Positions 23,109 through 33,366 of a stretch of DNA of 64,000 bases are shown here, piece by piece. The position numbers were made by a program, and so were the translations under genes. The stretch lies in contig CAUYUJ010019949.1 of the NCBI GenBank assembly GCA_963575745.1, positions 124,001 through 188,000 of the forward strand. Direction: 5' to 3'. Below the pieces are notes generated by a model. The model was not told the DNA's origin and ran no database searches. It saw nothing but the letters and a program-made list of their open reading frames with translations. Each line of letters starts with the position of its first letter. The first letter of the stretch is position 1. Source of the DNA: Prorocentrum cordatum. Taxonomy: Eukaryota; Sar; Dinophyceae; Prorocentrales; Prorocentraceae.

Positions 23109-23234
23109 GTGATCGGCGAGATCAAGCCGACGCTCGAGAAGCTGGAGAAGGTGTCTGCCCGCGAGCTGTGGCCCCTGGTGGGCTTGGCACACGGCGATCT
23201 GAACGCCGCCAACATCATGATCGATGCCCTCGAG
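23109..23234 (+). CDS. Kinase-like gene, catalytic-loop exon (42 codons)
   Basis: Residues 1-27 read VIGEIKPTLEKLEKVSAREL then WPLVGLA; residues 28-39 read HGDLNAANIMID. H-G-D-x4-N is the catalytic-loop signature of aminoglycoside phosphotransferase/choline-kinase-fold enzymes: the Asp is the usual base, the Asn a metal ligand, and both are present. The start at 23109 (cgaag|G) keeps phase with the exon ending at 18166; an alternative acceptor at 23097 (attcag) would need a different upstream join. The right end is GAG|gctcgg, a GC donor, after which the next exon continues ALE-AVWVIDF without a gap. Substrate is unknown. Frame and motif make this a confident exon. Confidence 0.75.
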
Positions 23235-23339
23235 GCTCGGCGCGAAGGTTGCCAGACCCTCGCCTTTGCCGCCACGGATCGAACATTTACGTTTATGTAT
23301 CTCCACATGTACTATGTATGTCTATTTCTTAATGTTCCA

Positions 23340-23700
23340 TGGCCCCGCAGTTGTGGAACAGTGGATGAGGGGTCGGGAGGGGGCGTCAGCAGCTTACGAG
23401 GCTTGATCCCGAATGAGAAGAAGCCCGCTGCAGGGTCCGACTTTCTCAAAACAGTGTGGACGGGTGATGGGTAGATCGCAGGACGGGTCGCGGTTGGGTC
23501 GCGGGATGTGTCGAGGGTGGGTCGCCATTCAGGTCGCGGGTGGTCGCAGGTGGGTCGTTGGGCGGGTCGGGTGTGTGTCGCGGGACGGGTCGCAGGTTTG
23601 TCGCGAGGTGGGGTCGGCAATAAGAGCAACAATTCGCACCGCGGAATTGCATTTTAGCCACGCACCCAGGGAACGTGCAACACCGCTCGGCACCGTCTCT
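23340..23700 (+). mobile_element. Composite repeat, short copy (modules A-B-E)
   Basis: A-like sequence at 23345-23460 (ccccgcagttgtgg, 'ggcgtcagcag', 'gctgcagggtccgac'), a short B minisatellite at 23460-23620 (gggtcgcgggtg variants) and E-like sequence at 23620-23695 (agccacgcacccagggaa, 'cgctcggcaccgtctct'). Modules C and D are missing. Confidence 0.5.
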
Positions 23701-23814
23701 GTGATATTTACTCTGGTGGCTTACGCCTATCCGCCGACCCCGAGCGGAGTAGAGACGTCCATCGCGTTTGGTAGACTGTGTTGGAACTGGATTGGATGAG
23801 TGTTCTTGTTCACG

Positions 23815-24130
23815 CTCGCGAGGGCTGATGGGGGCATCTGGTTGGCGTTTTGGGGCTGAGGGCCCTGTGGGAGCTTCGGGGGGTTGCCTCAGCGGTTTCT
23901 GGGGGGCTTCTGTCGAACATGTACGCCCTCCTAAGAGAATGGGGCGATTTCTCAGTCGTGTGGCCCTGTCGGCGGTCCTCTGGAAGCACTGTTGCGCCTC
24001 CTTGGGGGCTTCGCTCGCTGAAGCCATGTTGGATAGCCACGGGGTTACCCTGAACCGGCTCGACGCTCCCTTAGACCGTCCCGGCGTTTGGGCCGTCTTG
24101 GGGTTTTGTGGAGGCTCTGGGGAGCCCCCG
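23815..24130 (+). repeat. CTTGGGGCCTC-type dispersed repeat
   Basis: Irregular 'ctgtgggagcttcggggggt', 'cttgggggcttcg' and 'cgtcttggggttttgtgg' words, the same family as at 14.4, 45.6, 57.2 and 63.4 kb but more diverged. Confidence 0.45.
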
Positions 24131-24439
24131 GTGTGCGTTCAGGAGCTCGTCCCCCCCCCCACAACAGGATGTTGGACCCCTAGGGAGTGGGAAAGGTGGA
24201 TGAGGGACAGACGAATGTCTCACGCGCCTTTTACCCGGGCAAGCGGGTGTCGGCTGATTGATTTACATACATTCAGAATGCACATAGATTCTAAGCAGCT
24301 CGCGGCGAAAAGTTCCCATGCTCCAGCTCCTTACTTTTCCCTGGGGCATAAGAAATGACATGGCTGCTGATGTTCCATCAGCCAGATTTGACGTAGCACC
24401 GCTTTCGGTCCCAGTCCTGGCTGCGGCGACGCGTGGGGC

Positions 24440-24530
24440 AGGACGATGACGACGACGACGATGACGACGACGAGGAGTTGGAGGGCGAGGACGAGGACGT
24501 CGACGACAACGACGACGACGAAGCAGACTA
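24440..24530 (+). repeat. (GAC)n/(GAG)n microsatellite
   Basis: gacgatgacgacgacgac-type triplets over about 90 bases, directly before the CCAGACCAG array. Confidence 0.9.
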
Positions 24531-24534
24531 GCCA

Positions 24535-25400
24535 AACCGTCCAGTCAGACCAGCCAGGTAGGCCAACCAGACCAGCCAGTTAAATTAACCAGACCAACCG
24601 GCCAAACTAGCCGTTCGGACCAGCGAAGCACAGACCAGGCTGAGCAGACCAACCAGACCAACCTGCCTGCACCAAGCAGACTAGCCAGACCAGACCAGCC
24701 AGACCAAATACAACAAACATTGACATTCAAAACAAAACTGCAAAGCACAATGAAATTCAATGGAACAAAGTAATGTGTTTCTCTGGTCGTGGTGGTTGGC
24801 GCTGCCTCCCTCATCCTGCCCTAAGCCGCTCTCGCCCGAATCCTAAGCAGAGGCTTCGGGACTAAGCTTAAACGAGACCAGCCAGACAAGCCAGACCAGA
24901 TGCAAAACGAACTGCAATGCAAACAAAGCTGGGAAGCACAAACTGCAACGCAAAACAAACATCCGAAGATAAGGCTTCAGTACTTAGCCCAAACCACACC
25001 AATCAAACCAGCCAGACCAGATGCTAAACATACTGCAATGCAAAAGAAAACTGCAAAGCAAAACACACTGCAATGCAACAGCAACTGCTTTGTTGTGGTC
25101 GTAGTGGTTGGCGCTGCCTACCTGGAGCTCCCCTACACCACCCTCGCCCGAATCCTAAGCCGAGTTTCTGGACTAAGCTCAAACCAGGCCAAACAGACCA
25201 GCCAGAAAGAATGCAAACCACACTGTTGTTCGGTGATCGTAGTGGTTGGCGCTGCCTCCCTGGACCTCCCCTAAACCACCCTCGCCCGATTCCGAAGCTA
25301 CGACTTCAGGGCTAAGCTCAAGCCAGTTCAACCAGACCAGACATACCAGATCTGAAGCTTCAAGCTCAAGCGTAAGGCTGAAGATTCAAGCTTGCTCTGT
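24535..25400 (+). repeat. CCAGACCAG array with embedded ~100-base units
   Basis: Same short motif as at 2590-4520. It is interleaved with three copies of a longer unit: gtggttggcgctgcctccct, then 'ctcgcccgaatcctaag', then 'gactaagctcaa', starting near 24791, 25100 and 25230. A related 'gtggttggcgctgc' piece ends the first array near 4545. Confidence 0.85.
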
Positions 25401-25680
25401 GCAAGCTTTGCGTCAAGACAAATGTTTCTCCTCCGCCGTCCGTCCGTCGGTGGCTTGAGCGGTGTCCCGTGGTGTCCGCCTCAGCTATAGCGAAGTCAAG
25501 ACAAATGTTTCTCCTCCGCCGTCCGTCCGGCGGTGGCTTTAGCGGTGTCCCGCGGTGTCCCGTGGTTTCCCGTGGTGTCCCGCCGTTGCTAGGCCGAAGT
25601 CAAGACAAATGATTCTCCCCCGTCCGCCCGTCCGTCCGTCCGTCCGGCGGTGGCTCGCGGTGTCCCGCGTGGTGTCCCGT
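25400..25680 (+). repeat. Tandem ~110-base repeat (gaagtcaagacaaatg)
   Basis: Three copies of gaagtcaagacaaatgtttc, then 'tcctccgccgtccgtccg', then 'gtggtgtcccg', at about 25410, 25490 and 25590. The gtgtcccgtg part then spreads into the next array. Confidence 0.8.
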
Positions 25681-26115
25681 GGTGTCCTGTTGAGTGAGGT
25701 CGATAGTGAGATCGACAGATGTCCCGTGGTGTCCAGTGGCGTCCCGTGCTGTCCCGTGGTGTGCCGTTGAGAGTGATGTCGATCGTGACATCGATCGTGA
25801 TATCGATCGTGAGATCGATAGTGAGATCGACAGGTGTCCCGTGGTGTCCCGTGGTGTGCCGTTGAGAGTGAGATCGATAGTGATATCGATCGTGAGATCC
25901 ATGGTGAGATCGATCGTGAGATCGACAGGTGTCCCGTGGTGTCCTGTTGAGTGAGATGGATCGTGAGATCGATCGTAAGATCGATCGTGAGATCGATTGT
26001 GAGATCGATCGTGAGATCGATAGTGATATCGATAATGAGATCGATAGTGAGATCAGTGAGATCGACAGTGAGATCGACAGTGAGATCGATAGTGAGATCG
26101 CTGGTGGAATCGATT
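25680..26115 (+). repeat. GTGAGATCGATC array
   Basis: About 30 copies of an 11-12 base unit, gtgagatcgatc/gtgagatcgata, interrupted three times by 'ggtgtcccgtggtgtcc'. GATC occurs in nearly every unit. Long frames rich in I/S/R or D/E come from the repeat. Confidence 0.93.
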
Positions 26116-26309
26116 GGGTCAGACGCTTACTCTCCCCCACACAACCTCCTTATCACCCGAAGGGTGGTCGTATAGGCATACATAGACATATAGTAGGTGT
26201 ACACATCATATATACACGTGTGCCAGCAAATGGTGCATGCACGCGTGTATCTACACCCTTGATGGCATGCGCACCTCAGTTTGCCAGCGTGGGCCCCCCA
26301 TGGAGCGAC

Positions 26310-27155
26310 CGATTTGGGCCCCGGGTGGTGCAAGCTACGTGACAAGACACCGTGTGGCGCAAGCCACGTGCTGCAGTTCATGTTGGGTAGACTACGGTGC
26401 AGTCCGGATGGAGCAATCTGAGCAAGCTGTGTGGTGATATGTCCTGCCAGCTATGTGGTGCAATGTGGAGATAGTTTCGTGATGCGCGCCAGGCGGTGTG
26501 ATCGATGCTGTGTAACGTATGCGTGCGAGCCTTTTGGTGTAAGGAATGTGGTGCTAGCCATGCTGTGCATGGTATGTAGTGTAAGATATATGGCGCAAGC
26601 TCTGTGGTGCAATATACGGTGCAAGCTACGCGGCGCACATTGAAGCTTACTATATGTGTTGCGAGCTATGTGGGGCAGGATACGCGTTGATCTGTGTAAG
26701 CGATGCCCTCCTCCGACAAGCGGGGGTCGTCTGGCTGATGTATAAACATTGTAACACAGATGTATATATGTCATCTACACAAACGTACGTACAAATCATG
26801 ATTTTCATTTGAATCTCTATTTGCCAGCGCAGCCCCCCATTCGGTCACTTATTGCAGTCTGGATTTGAACACCTTGACGGTGCAAGCCACGCGGTGCAGG
26901 GTACGTGATAATAAGCTCTGTGATGCAAGCTACGTTGTGCACTTTATGTTGAGTGTATTGCGGTGCAGGCTAGATGCTGTAAGCTCTCTGTTGCCAGCCA
27001 GGGGATGTAAGCCATGTGGTATAATGTGGTGGTCGCTGTGGAATGCCCGATCGAAGGTGCGCTCGATGCATAATGCATGTGCGCGAGCTATGTGGTTCAA
27101 GTTATGTGGTGCTAGCTATCTTGTGTAAGCTATGCTGGGTAAGCTACGTGGTGCA

Positions 27156-27197
<42 letters not shown>

Positions 27198-27330
27198 GTG
27201 TGGTATAAGCCATGTGGAGCAGGCTATGTGGTGCAATAGTCTGTGCAAGCTACGCGGCGCAATTTCAAGCTGAATAGTTGTGCTGCAAGCTATGTGGGTC
27301 AAGCGGCGCACTCAGTGCGGTGCAAGCTGT
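26310..27330 (+). repeat. GTGCAAGCTATGTGGT minisatellite with an AT run
   Basis: Same unit as at 13640-13850, spread over about 1 kb with insertions. The piece 'ttgccagcgtgggcccccca' near 26280 recurs as 'ttgccagcgcagccccccat' near 26822, suggesting a ~540-base higher-order duplication. An (AT)n run (tatatatatatatatatatg) lies at about 27160-27200. Confidence 0.85.
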
Positions 27331-28569
27331 GCGGCCCACGGCAAGGCACGACCCGAGAACACGGAAGGCCCAACCAGCGAACGAGGCGCCCACGGCCGAG
27401 AGTCAGCCGAAAGCCACCTGAGCAGCGGCATTCCAGGCAACACAGCAGGTGCGCGGGTCGAGAGCAGCTGGCATTGCCGGTTGGAGAGGTTTCCCCATGC
27501 TCTTCGCATCTGGTCGCTCCGCCTCTGAGTGTTCTCTGTTCTCGAGCATCGGGTCTCCGGGCGACGACGAGGCTAATGTTGTTGACCCGCGCCCTCGTGG
27601 CCATGTTACGACTGGCGAGCACCAGCGTTTCACCCGCCTCCTCTTGTATCGCTCACACTTTCCATCCGGGCACCGTCGGCAGCTCATTAGCGGACATCGT
27701 ATCTAGCAACCTCCCTCCCCTGTACTGGACATTGGTGCTGCAATTGCTGAGCCTCCTTCGTGGGCGAGAAGCTTATTCACATCCGCAGCATCGCGTGCGG
27801 CGTTTGTTCGCGGATGCCCCACGCGTGACGTATCCATGCGACGAGATCGTGGATTTCGATTTGTTCGCCGCTCGTGACTCATTCCCTAGTGGTCTTCACC
27901 AGCAGTGTCAACTCGAGTTCTTCTGGGAACGGAGAGTCTTGCCCGGTTGTCTCCGTCTCTGGCTCCCAGAGCGGGTGTGTCGCCAAAAAACGGCCCGCTT
28001 CCCATCCGCGAAATTGCTCAACATTTTGGAGACTCATGTGCGCAGCGCGAAAGCGAGCGTCACAGTACGAAAATGACCCGCCCACCATCCGTGAAACCTT
28101 CGTTTCATAAATTTCGGTGAAGTCTCAGGCGAAAGTTCCGGAACGCCCTACGGACATGTCTGGGGACGCGACAGGGAGGAGTTAGTTGCAAGGAAAAGTG
28201 ATGGAGGAGGAGGAGAAATACAGTAGATGTGCGCCGCGTTGGCACGGGGGGGCGACCCAGGGAGGGAGTCTAAAGTTGAATGCTACCAGTGGTCTCGAGT
28301 CGGCCTGTATTGGAAGATCTGCGTTGTCGGGAGGCCGCGGCCGCTCAAGGTTGAGCTAGCCACGCGGTGTCAGAAGTCACCGCGCGCTTCGGCACGACAG
28401 GGACATGCCGTGCGGTGCTCCAGCGGACCCAGCAGCTGTGTGGACCTCTGGGCCCCGCAGAGACGGCCACCAGCGCCATGGGAAGGGAGGGCACGATCTG
28501 GCTTGCCTTGCGCTGGGCCAGCCCGCTGGCCAGTTCCCACGGCAACCCGCCCGAGGCTTCGCGCGAAGC

Positions 28570-29935
28570 AGGGAGGGAGGAGAGGGGGAGGATGAGGAGG
28601 AGAGGGAGGAAGAGAGGTAAGAGGGTGGAGGGAGGAGGAGGTGACATGGATGAATCAGTTATACCCTCATCACCCCTCGCGCCTGGGGCTGGGCTCTGCT
28701 TCTGCACCATCATGCCATCATCGTCCGCCGCCGCGTTTGACTGCGGTTTTTTGGTATCTTGGGAGGTTATTAGTCTTATCTCGACACGCTCGGGAAGGCG
28801 ATGGCAGGAGGGGGACAGAGGAGGAGGGAAGAAGAGGTGGAGCAGGGAGGAACGGGACGAAGGAGGAGAGGGAGCAGGCAGTGCTGTGGTGTGGGAAGGG
28901 GGGGGGGGGGGGGCGATGTTGTTCCGTCTGCGCAGAGGCCTCGCGCGCGTGGAGGAACCATCCATTCCAATTGCGCTGAATATGTTTCTGTCCGCCGACC
29001 AGGGCGTTCCGCAGGACCTTGCTTGATTCTCAGTTTGGCACTGTCGCGTGCTACGGCATCAGGAAAAGGCCCCCCTCAATGTGAATATGACTCCGTCCTC
29101 TTTCCTTTCTTCCCTTTTCGGGGTATGAGTCTGACTATGATTGGGAGGGGGAGAAGAGAGGAGGCGGACGGAGGAGGCGGACGGATGAGGAGGAGGAGGA
29201 GGAGGAGGAGGAGGAGGAGGAGGCCCTTCTGGAGACGTCTCAGGGGCCCCTTTTGCGCCCTCTTGGGCCTTTACTTGCTCGTCGCCCTCGTCCTCGTCTC
29301 GTTGCCTGGTTGCCCGGCCTGGTCGGGACGACGGAGGAGGAGGAGGAGGAGGAGGAGGAGGAGGACCACGACGACGACGGAAGGAGGAGGAGGAGGAGGA
29401 GGAACATAGAAATGAGGAGGAGGAGGACGAGGAGGAGAAGAGGGAGCAGGAGTGAGGGAGTGTGATTGGGAGGAAGGATGAGAAGAAGGATGAGACGAAG
29501 GATGAGAAGAAGGATGAGAAGAAGGATGAGGATGAGGGTGAGGATGAGGGTGAGGATGAGGGTGAGGGTGAGGAGGAGGAGGAGGAGGAGGAGGAGGAGG
29601 AGGAGCAGGAGGAGCAGGAGAGCGTCGGGCTGGACGAAAGGGGGGAATCGGGAAAGCGCCCAGCGCTCAGCGGCGGTGCCCAAGCCAGTGGCTGCGTGAG
29701 GCCTTTTTCGGCCCCGCCGCCGGGTGCTGGCCTCGATGCGTTGTCGCCGCGAGGCGCCAGGAGGGCCAGCGGGGTGTGCCCTCCCCTGTCGTCCGCCCCA
29801 GGAGGAGGAGGAGGAGCGGGAGTTGGAGGAGAAGGCGGAGGAGAAGGAGGCGGCGAATCTCACGAATGACTGCGAGAGGGGACAGGAGGAGTTGGAGGAC
29901 AAGGAGGAGAAGGAGAAGGAGAGTGAGTTCGAGAG
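28570..29935 (+). repeat. GGA/GAGG-rich purine tracts
   Basis: Separate GGA runs at about 28570-28645, 28800-28910, 29165-29222, 29330-29460, 29470-29620 (with a 'gatgagaagaag' sub-repeat) and 29800-29930. The last one ends about 25 bases before the exon at 29959. Glu/Arg/Gly-rich frames across them are artefacts. Confidence 0.9.
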
Positions 29936-29958
29936 GGTTAGCTCATCCTTGCTGGGAG

Positions 29959-30123
29959 GCGGTGTGGGTCATCGATTTTGCGACCTCCGTCGAGCTGCCC
30001 CTCTTCACGGACATGTGCAAGTTCGAGATGGCTTGTTTGTTCGAGTACTCCATCATCCCCATCACCCCGAAGCTTCTCGTGGAGTTCACGTCGAACTCGG
30101 AGCAGCTCTGGAATTCAATGAAC
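29959..30123 (+). CDS. Kinase-like gene, DFA-motif exon (55 codons)
   Basis: Starts AVWVIDFATSVELPLFTDMC and continues KFEMACLFEY…ITPKLL. The IDF aspartate at residue 6 is the expected second metal-binding Asp, following HGDLNAAN in the preceding exon by an ordinary spacing. D18-x-x-K21-x-E23 matches the 'DxxKxE' helix seen after the DFA motif in a group of bacterial conflict-system kinases (TCAD9-like, from memory, not searched). The exon is phase 0 to 0, with acceptor gggag|G and donor AAC|gtgagg. Third-position G/C is strong. This is the most secure coding call in the window. Confidence 0.8.
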
Positions 30124-30219
30124 GTGAGGTCGAGGGCCACCCAAACGCCCCCGACGAGGGAGGCGAGGGGAGGGGGGCAATGACTTCGAGGATGAGCACC
30201 GAATGACCATAATAGTACG

Positions 30220-31560
30220 TATCACCCCGCAGTTGCGGATCAGAGTGAGGAGGCGGCGGGGACCTCGGCAGTGAGGCTCTGAAGAAGCTCGCCGCAGGCG
30301 CCCTATTCTTACAAGTAATGCCACAAGCTCGCCGCAGGCTCCGATTTTTTCGTCAAGCAATGTGGGTGGGTCGCGGGGTGGGTCGCGGGTTTGTCGCGAG
30401 TGGGTCGCGGGCCAGGTTGCGGGTGGGTCGCGGGTGGGTCGCGGGCCGGGTCGCAGGTGGGTCGTGGGTGTGTCGCGGTTGGGTCGAGGGGTGGGTCGCG
30501 GGTGTGTCGCGTGTGGGTCGCGGGGCCAGTCGCGGATGGGTCACAGGTGGGTCGCGGGCCGGGTCGCGGGCCGGGCCGCGGTGGGGACGGCGACAACAAG
30601 CAACAAACAATGAACGACAACCTCAACAACAGCAACAACAGTAACAACAATCATTGCAATATCAACAACAACAACAGTAGCAGCAGCAACAACAACACCA
30701 GTAACAACAACAAACAGTTTTGAATAGTTCGGTCTTATCTGCTGGCGTGCCATTGGGCACGTATACCCCAAACCCTCGATACCCGCCCTCTTTGTCTTCG
30801 ATCGTACCCCCTTGGGGGTACATCTTCCTCACCTGCAACGTGTATTTCGTGCAGCCCCCCTGAGGCAGGGGAAGAGAGGACGGATGGAAGGGACAAGAGC
30901 GAAGGAGGAGGATGGAGCACGAGAGAGAGAGAGAGAGTAGCTGAAGGAGAGCTAGGAGCAGAAAACACGTGGCAGAACCAGACGGGCAGATCGGGCGGAT
31001 AGACCCTCACGGGCGGGTCGGGAAAGCGGGCCCAGGTGGCCAGGTCGAGTTGGCGGGTTGCTGAAGCGTGCGTCCTGCATGAATCGCAAGGACGTCTCGA
31101 GCGATAGCGCGAATCCCAAAGAAATCTGGCTGAAATCCACAGCGAGACCGTGATTCCTGAGTGTCGAGGGCGCGGCGTCTGAATACATCGCGAGGAAGTC
31201 ACACGCGACAACGCGATTCCTGCAGAGATTGTGACGGAGTCTCGAGCGAGAGCGCGATTTGGGATTAAATTTGGAGGACGTACTAAGCGGACGTACTAAG
31301 CGGGGCCAACCCCACAATTTTGATATCCAAAGTGTTCCCTGATAAAAACTGGGTGCGAGCCCCAGGAAGGGCACTTCAATTGAACAAAACAGAATGTGCC
31401 CTTGATTGGGGGGATCTACAATAACTACTGATTTGCGTCAACAACAACAATAAGAACAGCAGCAGCAACAACAACAACAACAATCCGCACTGCAGAACCT
31501 CACTTCAGCCACGCGCCAAGGGAATGTGAATGACCGTTCGGCCCCCTCTCTCTGATGAGT
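30220..31560 (+). mobile_element. Composite modular repeat, compact copy (A-B-C-D-E)
   Basis: Module order matches 6440-10290: A at 30220-30360 (gttgcggatcagagtgagg, 'gccgcaggctccgatttttt'), B at 30360-30590, C at 30590-30830 (caacaa-rich, then 'aaaccctcgatacccgcc', 'cgtacccccttgggggt'), a GA run at 30900-30960, D at 31080-31260, a tail with ctgataaaaactgggtgcga and caacaacaataagaacagc, and E at 31487-31560 (gaatgaccgttcggccccct). It lies entirely within the intron after the 29959 exon. Confidence 0.6.
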
Positions 31561-31562
31561 AA

Positions 31563-32384
31563 ATCGGAGGTCCGCTGGTCTGCGCGATGCCAGGCTCGAT
31601 GGATACCCTCGTGGGCGTCCAGGAAGATGGTGAGGACTAGGGTGAGGGGGATCTCGTGGCGGGGGCCACGACGTCGCTCAAGAGTCATGGCCCCCTCTTC
31701 TCCTTTCGAGACGTTCCCTGGGCCCCACTCGTCTGCGCACGTGCCTCGCGCCGTGATGCGCAGCTCTCTTTGCCTGGCCACCCTCTCCGTCGCACCCGAG
31801 AGGGAAAGCTGCACGGCCGTTATTTCTGCCATCTTGGGCTTCTGGATCGGAGGATGGGGTGGCGATCCCGATGAGACAGGAAAGGCTCAAGCATCAGCTT
31901 TCGAAGGTCCGTTTGGATTTCCTGGATCTACGCGGGCCCCCTTCTGGCGGCGCTTCCGGCGCCGCCCCTGGCGCCACGGGCGCGCCAGGGAGGAGGATCC
32001 ATGGCCGATCCAAGAAATCCGCTCGGAACTCGAAAGTTAACGTCATGCGGTTCGTCTTCTTCCAGAGAAACCGCCACCAGCGGGCCACCTCGAGCGAGGA
32101 GGTCCACGATGCCTCCCATGGCCGGAGGTTCGTCATTTCTCGATCGGGACGCCGCAGTATAGGTGAGGACCATACCACACTTCCTGGCTCTTGCCCCTGG
32201 TGGTGGTGCCGTCTTTCCTCGCTCCCTCCCATCAGTAGCATCCCATCGGTGGCGTTCCCTTCGGCGGAAGCCAGGGGAAGGCCTGTGGAAGTAAAGCAGC
32301 ATCGGGCCCGCTGGTGAAAGGTCAGCGGAAGCCGGCGGAAGTCAAATTGAGACGTCAACATGTTTGGATCCAAGGGTTCCAGAG
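31563..32384. other. Intron interior, coding doubtful
   Basis: Open frames exist on both strands, for example on - around 31950-32150 a frame reading LLARGGPLVAVSLEEDEPHD. None is recognisable and none joins in phase to the flanking exons. May contain remnants of an unrelated gene. Confidence 0.3.
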
Positions 32385-32521
32385 CCGGCCATCTGGAAGC
32401 CTGTCCCGAGCGATTTCTGGACTTGGCCGCACCCGGTGAGGGACTGGCTGGGTGTCGACAAGGACGTGTGCATGCACCTCCTCCACAAGTTCCACGGCCT
32501 GCCATCCGATCGGCTGCGGGG
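32385..32521 (+). CDS. Candidate exon after the kinase core (46 codons)
   Basis: Reads PAIWKPVPSDFWTWPHPVRD followed by WLGVDKDVCMHLLHKFHGLP, rich in aromatic residues and protein-like. The acceptor cagag|C keeps phase 0 with the exon ending at 30123; the right end is GG|gcgcac, a GC donor, phase 2. That phase is what the exon at 42149 needs. No family recognised; it would sit just C-terminal to the kinase fold. Alternative acceptors at 32374 and 32382 do not keep phase. Confidence 0.5.
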
Positions 32522-33180
32522 GCGCACGAGCATGAATCACCCACACTCGCACACCCCGCCCCCTCCTCCCTCTCTTCTCGAGTAGCGCAGGGGTGATGAT
32601 TGTATGGGAAATGATTGGAGGTCGTGTTCACGCCGTGGCGCCTGATGACAATTCGAAAGAGAGGCCTCGTGCCATGAAGCTATTTGCTTATTCCCTCCCG
32701 CCTTCGGGCGCGCGCCTAGACAGTCGACGGGCCAAATGGAGTCGAAACCAAGCGGAAGCAGCATATTCGTAAAGTGTTCTGTGAACCGCCCCCCCACATT
32801 ATTTAACGCATTGCCGTCTTACATCGAAGACTGCACACTCAAATTGTCGGAGTTCCGCGCGGATGTCTGCCCAGCTCTGAACTTCGATGCTTACGCAAGC
32901 TATGTTTCTTCCAAGCTCGGGCCTCGGAGGGACACGCCATTCGTTCGAGGCGCCTGGGCGGCGTCGTCCGAGCTCGAACCTGGGAAACCAGGGAGGAGAG
33001 CGAGTGCGCTCTCCCATCTTCGCGGCGCCCTCCCCTCCGAAGCGGTTGGCAGGTGGGGATCCGCAGTGGCAGGGGCCCTGCGCCTGGACGTGTGTTCTCT
33101 CAGCTGCCGTTGCTCCTCGTTTTCCAACGCACGGGCCACGACCATTGGATCGCAGCGTCCTCCTCGAGCTCGACTGGTCT

Positions 33181-33366
33181 ATGGCACCGCGGGGCGGCGA
33201 TGCGCATGGGGGCCGAGTTCCAAAAAAGACACGGGCGCAGTGGAAGTGCACGGGCAAGTGCGGCGGTCGCCCGAACTACACCTCGAGGGCGGAGTGCAGG
33301 GCCTGTGGGGCCCGCGGTCCGCCCAGTGCCCTGGCGGCCATCAAGGCGCGAGGCACCCTCAGCCTC
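33181..33366 (+). CDS. LINE copy 1, N-terminal RanBP2-like zinc-finger segment
   Basis: About 60 residues from ATG 33181: a short basic leader, then a W-x-C-x3-C…N…C-x2-C finger, then SALAAIKARGTLSLG. RanBP2-type fingers bind single-stranded RNA or ubiquitin in other proteins; here RNA binding by the element's own particle is inference. The frame is lost at about 33360. Confidence 0.55.

Larger units (their letters stand above)
23235..29958 (+). other. Putative 6.7-kb GC-AG intron
   Basis: Begins gctcgg and ends ctgggag. GAGGC is present at both boundaries, so the exact cut is ambiguous but the protein is the same. It is filled by the repeats listed separately. At 27330-28560 there is comparatively unique sequence, with frames open on both strands but no recognised protein. 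A frame at 28367-28590 (GTTGTCRAVLQRTQQLCGPL) looks weakly protein-like, but the fold requires the two flanking exons to join directly, so I do not call it an exon of this gene. Confidence 0.6.

Noticed and set aside
28367-28600. Possible exon (GTTGTCRAVLQRTQQLCGPL…) between the two active-site exons
   Set aside because: The kinase fold needs …MIDALE to be followed directly by AVWVIDF, and the flanking exons already join in phase; no matching splice phases here.
31500-32302. Minus-strand gene (PLTLVLTIFLDAHEGIHRAW…; LLARGGPLVAVSLEEDEPHD…)
   Set aside because: Two different frames, no recognised family and partial overlap with repeat module E; not enough to call.
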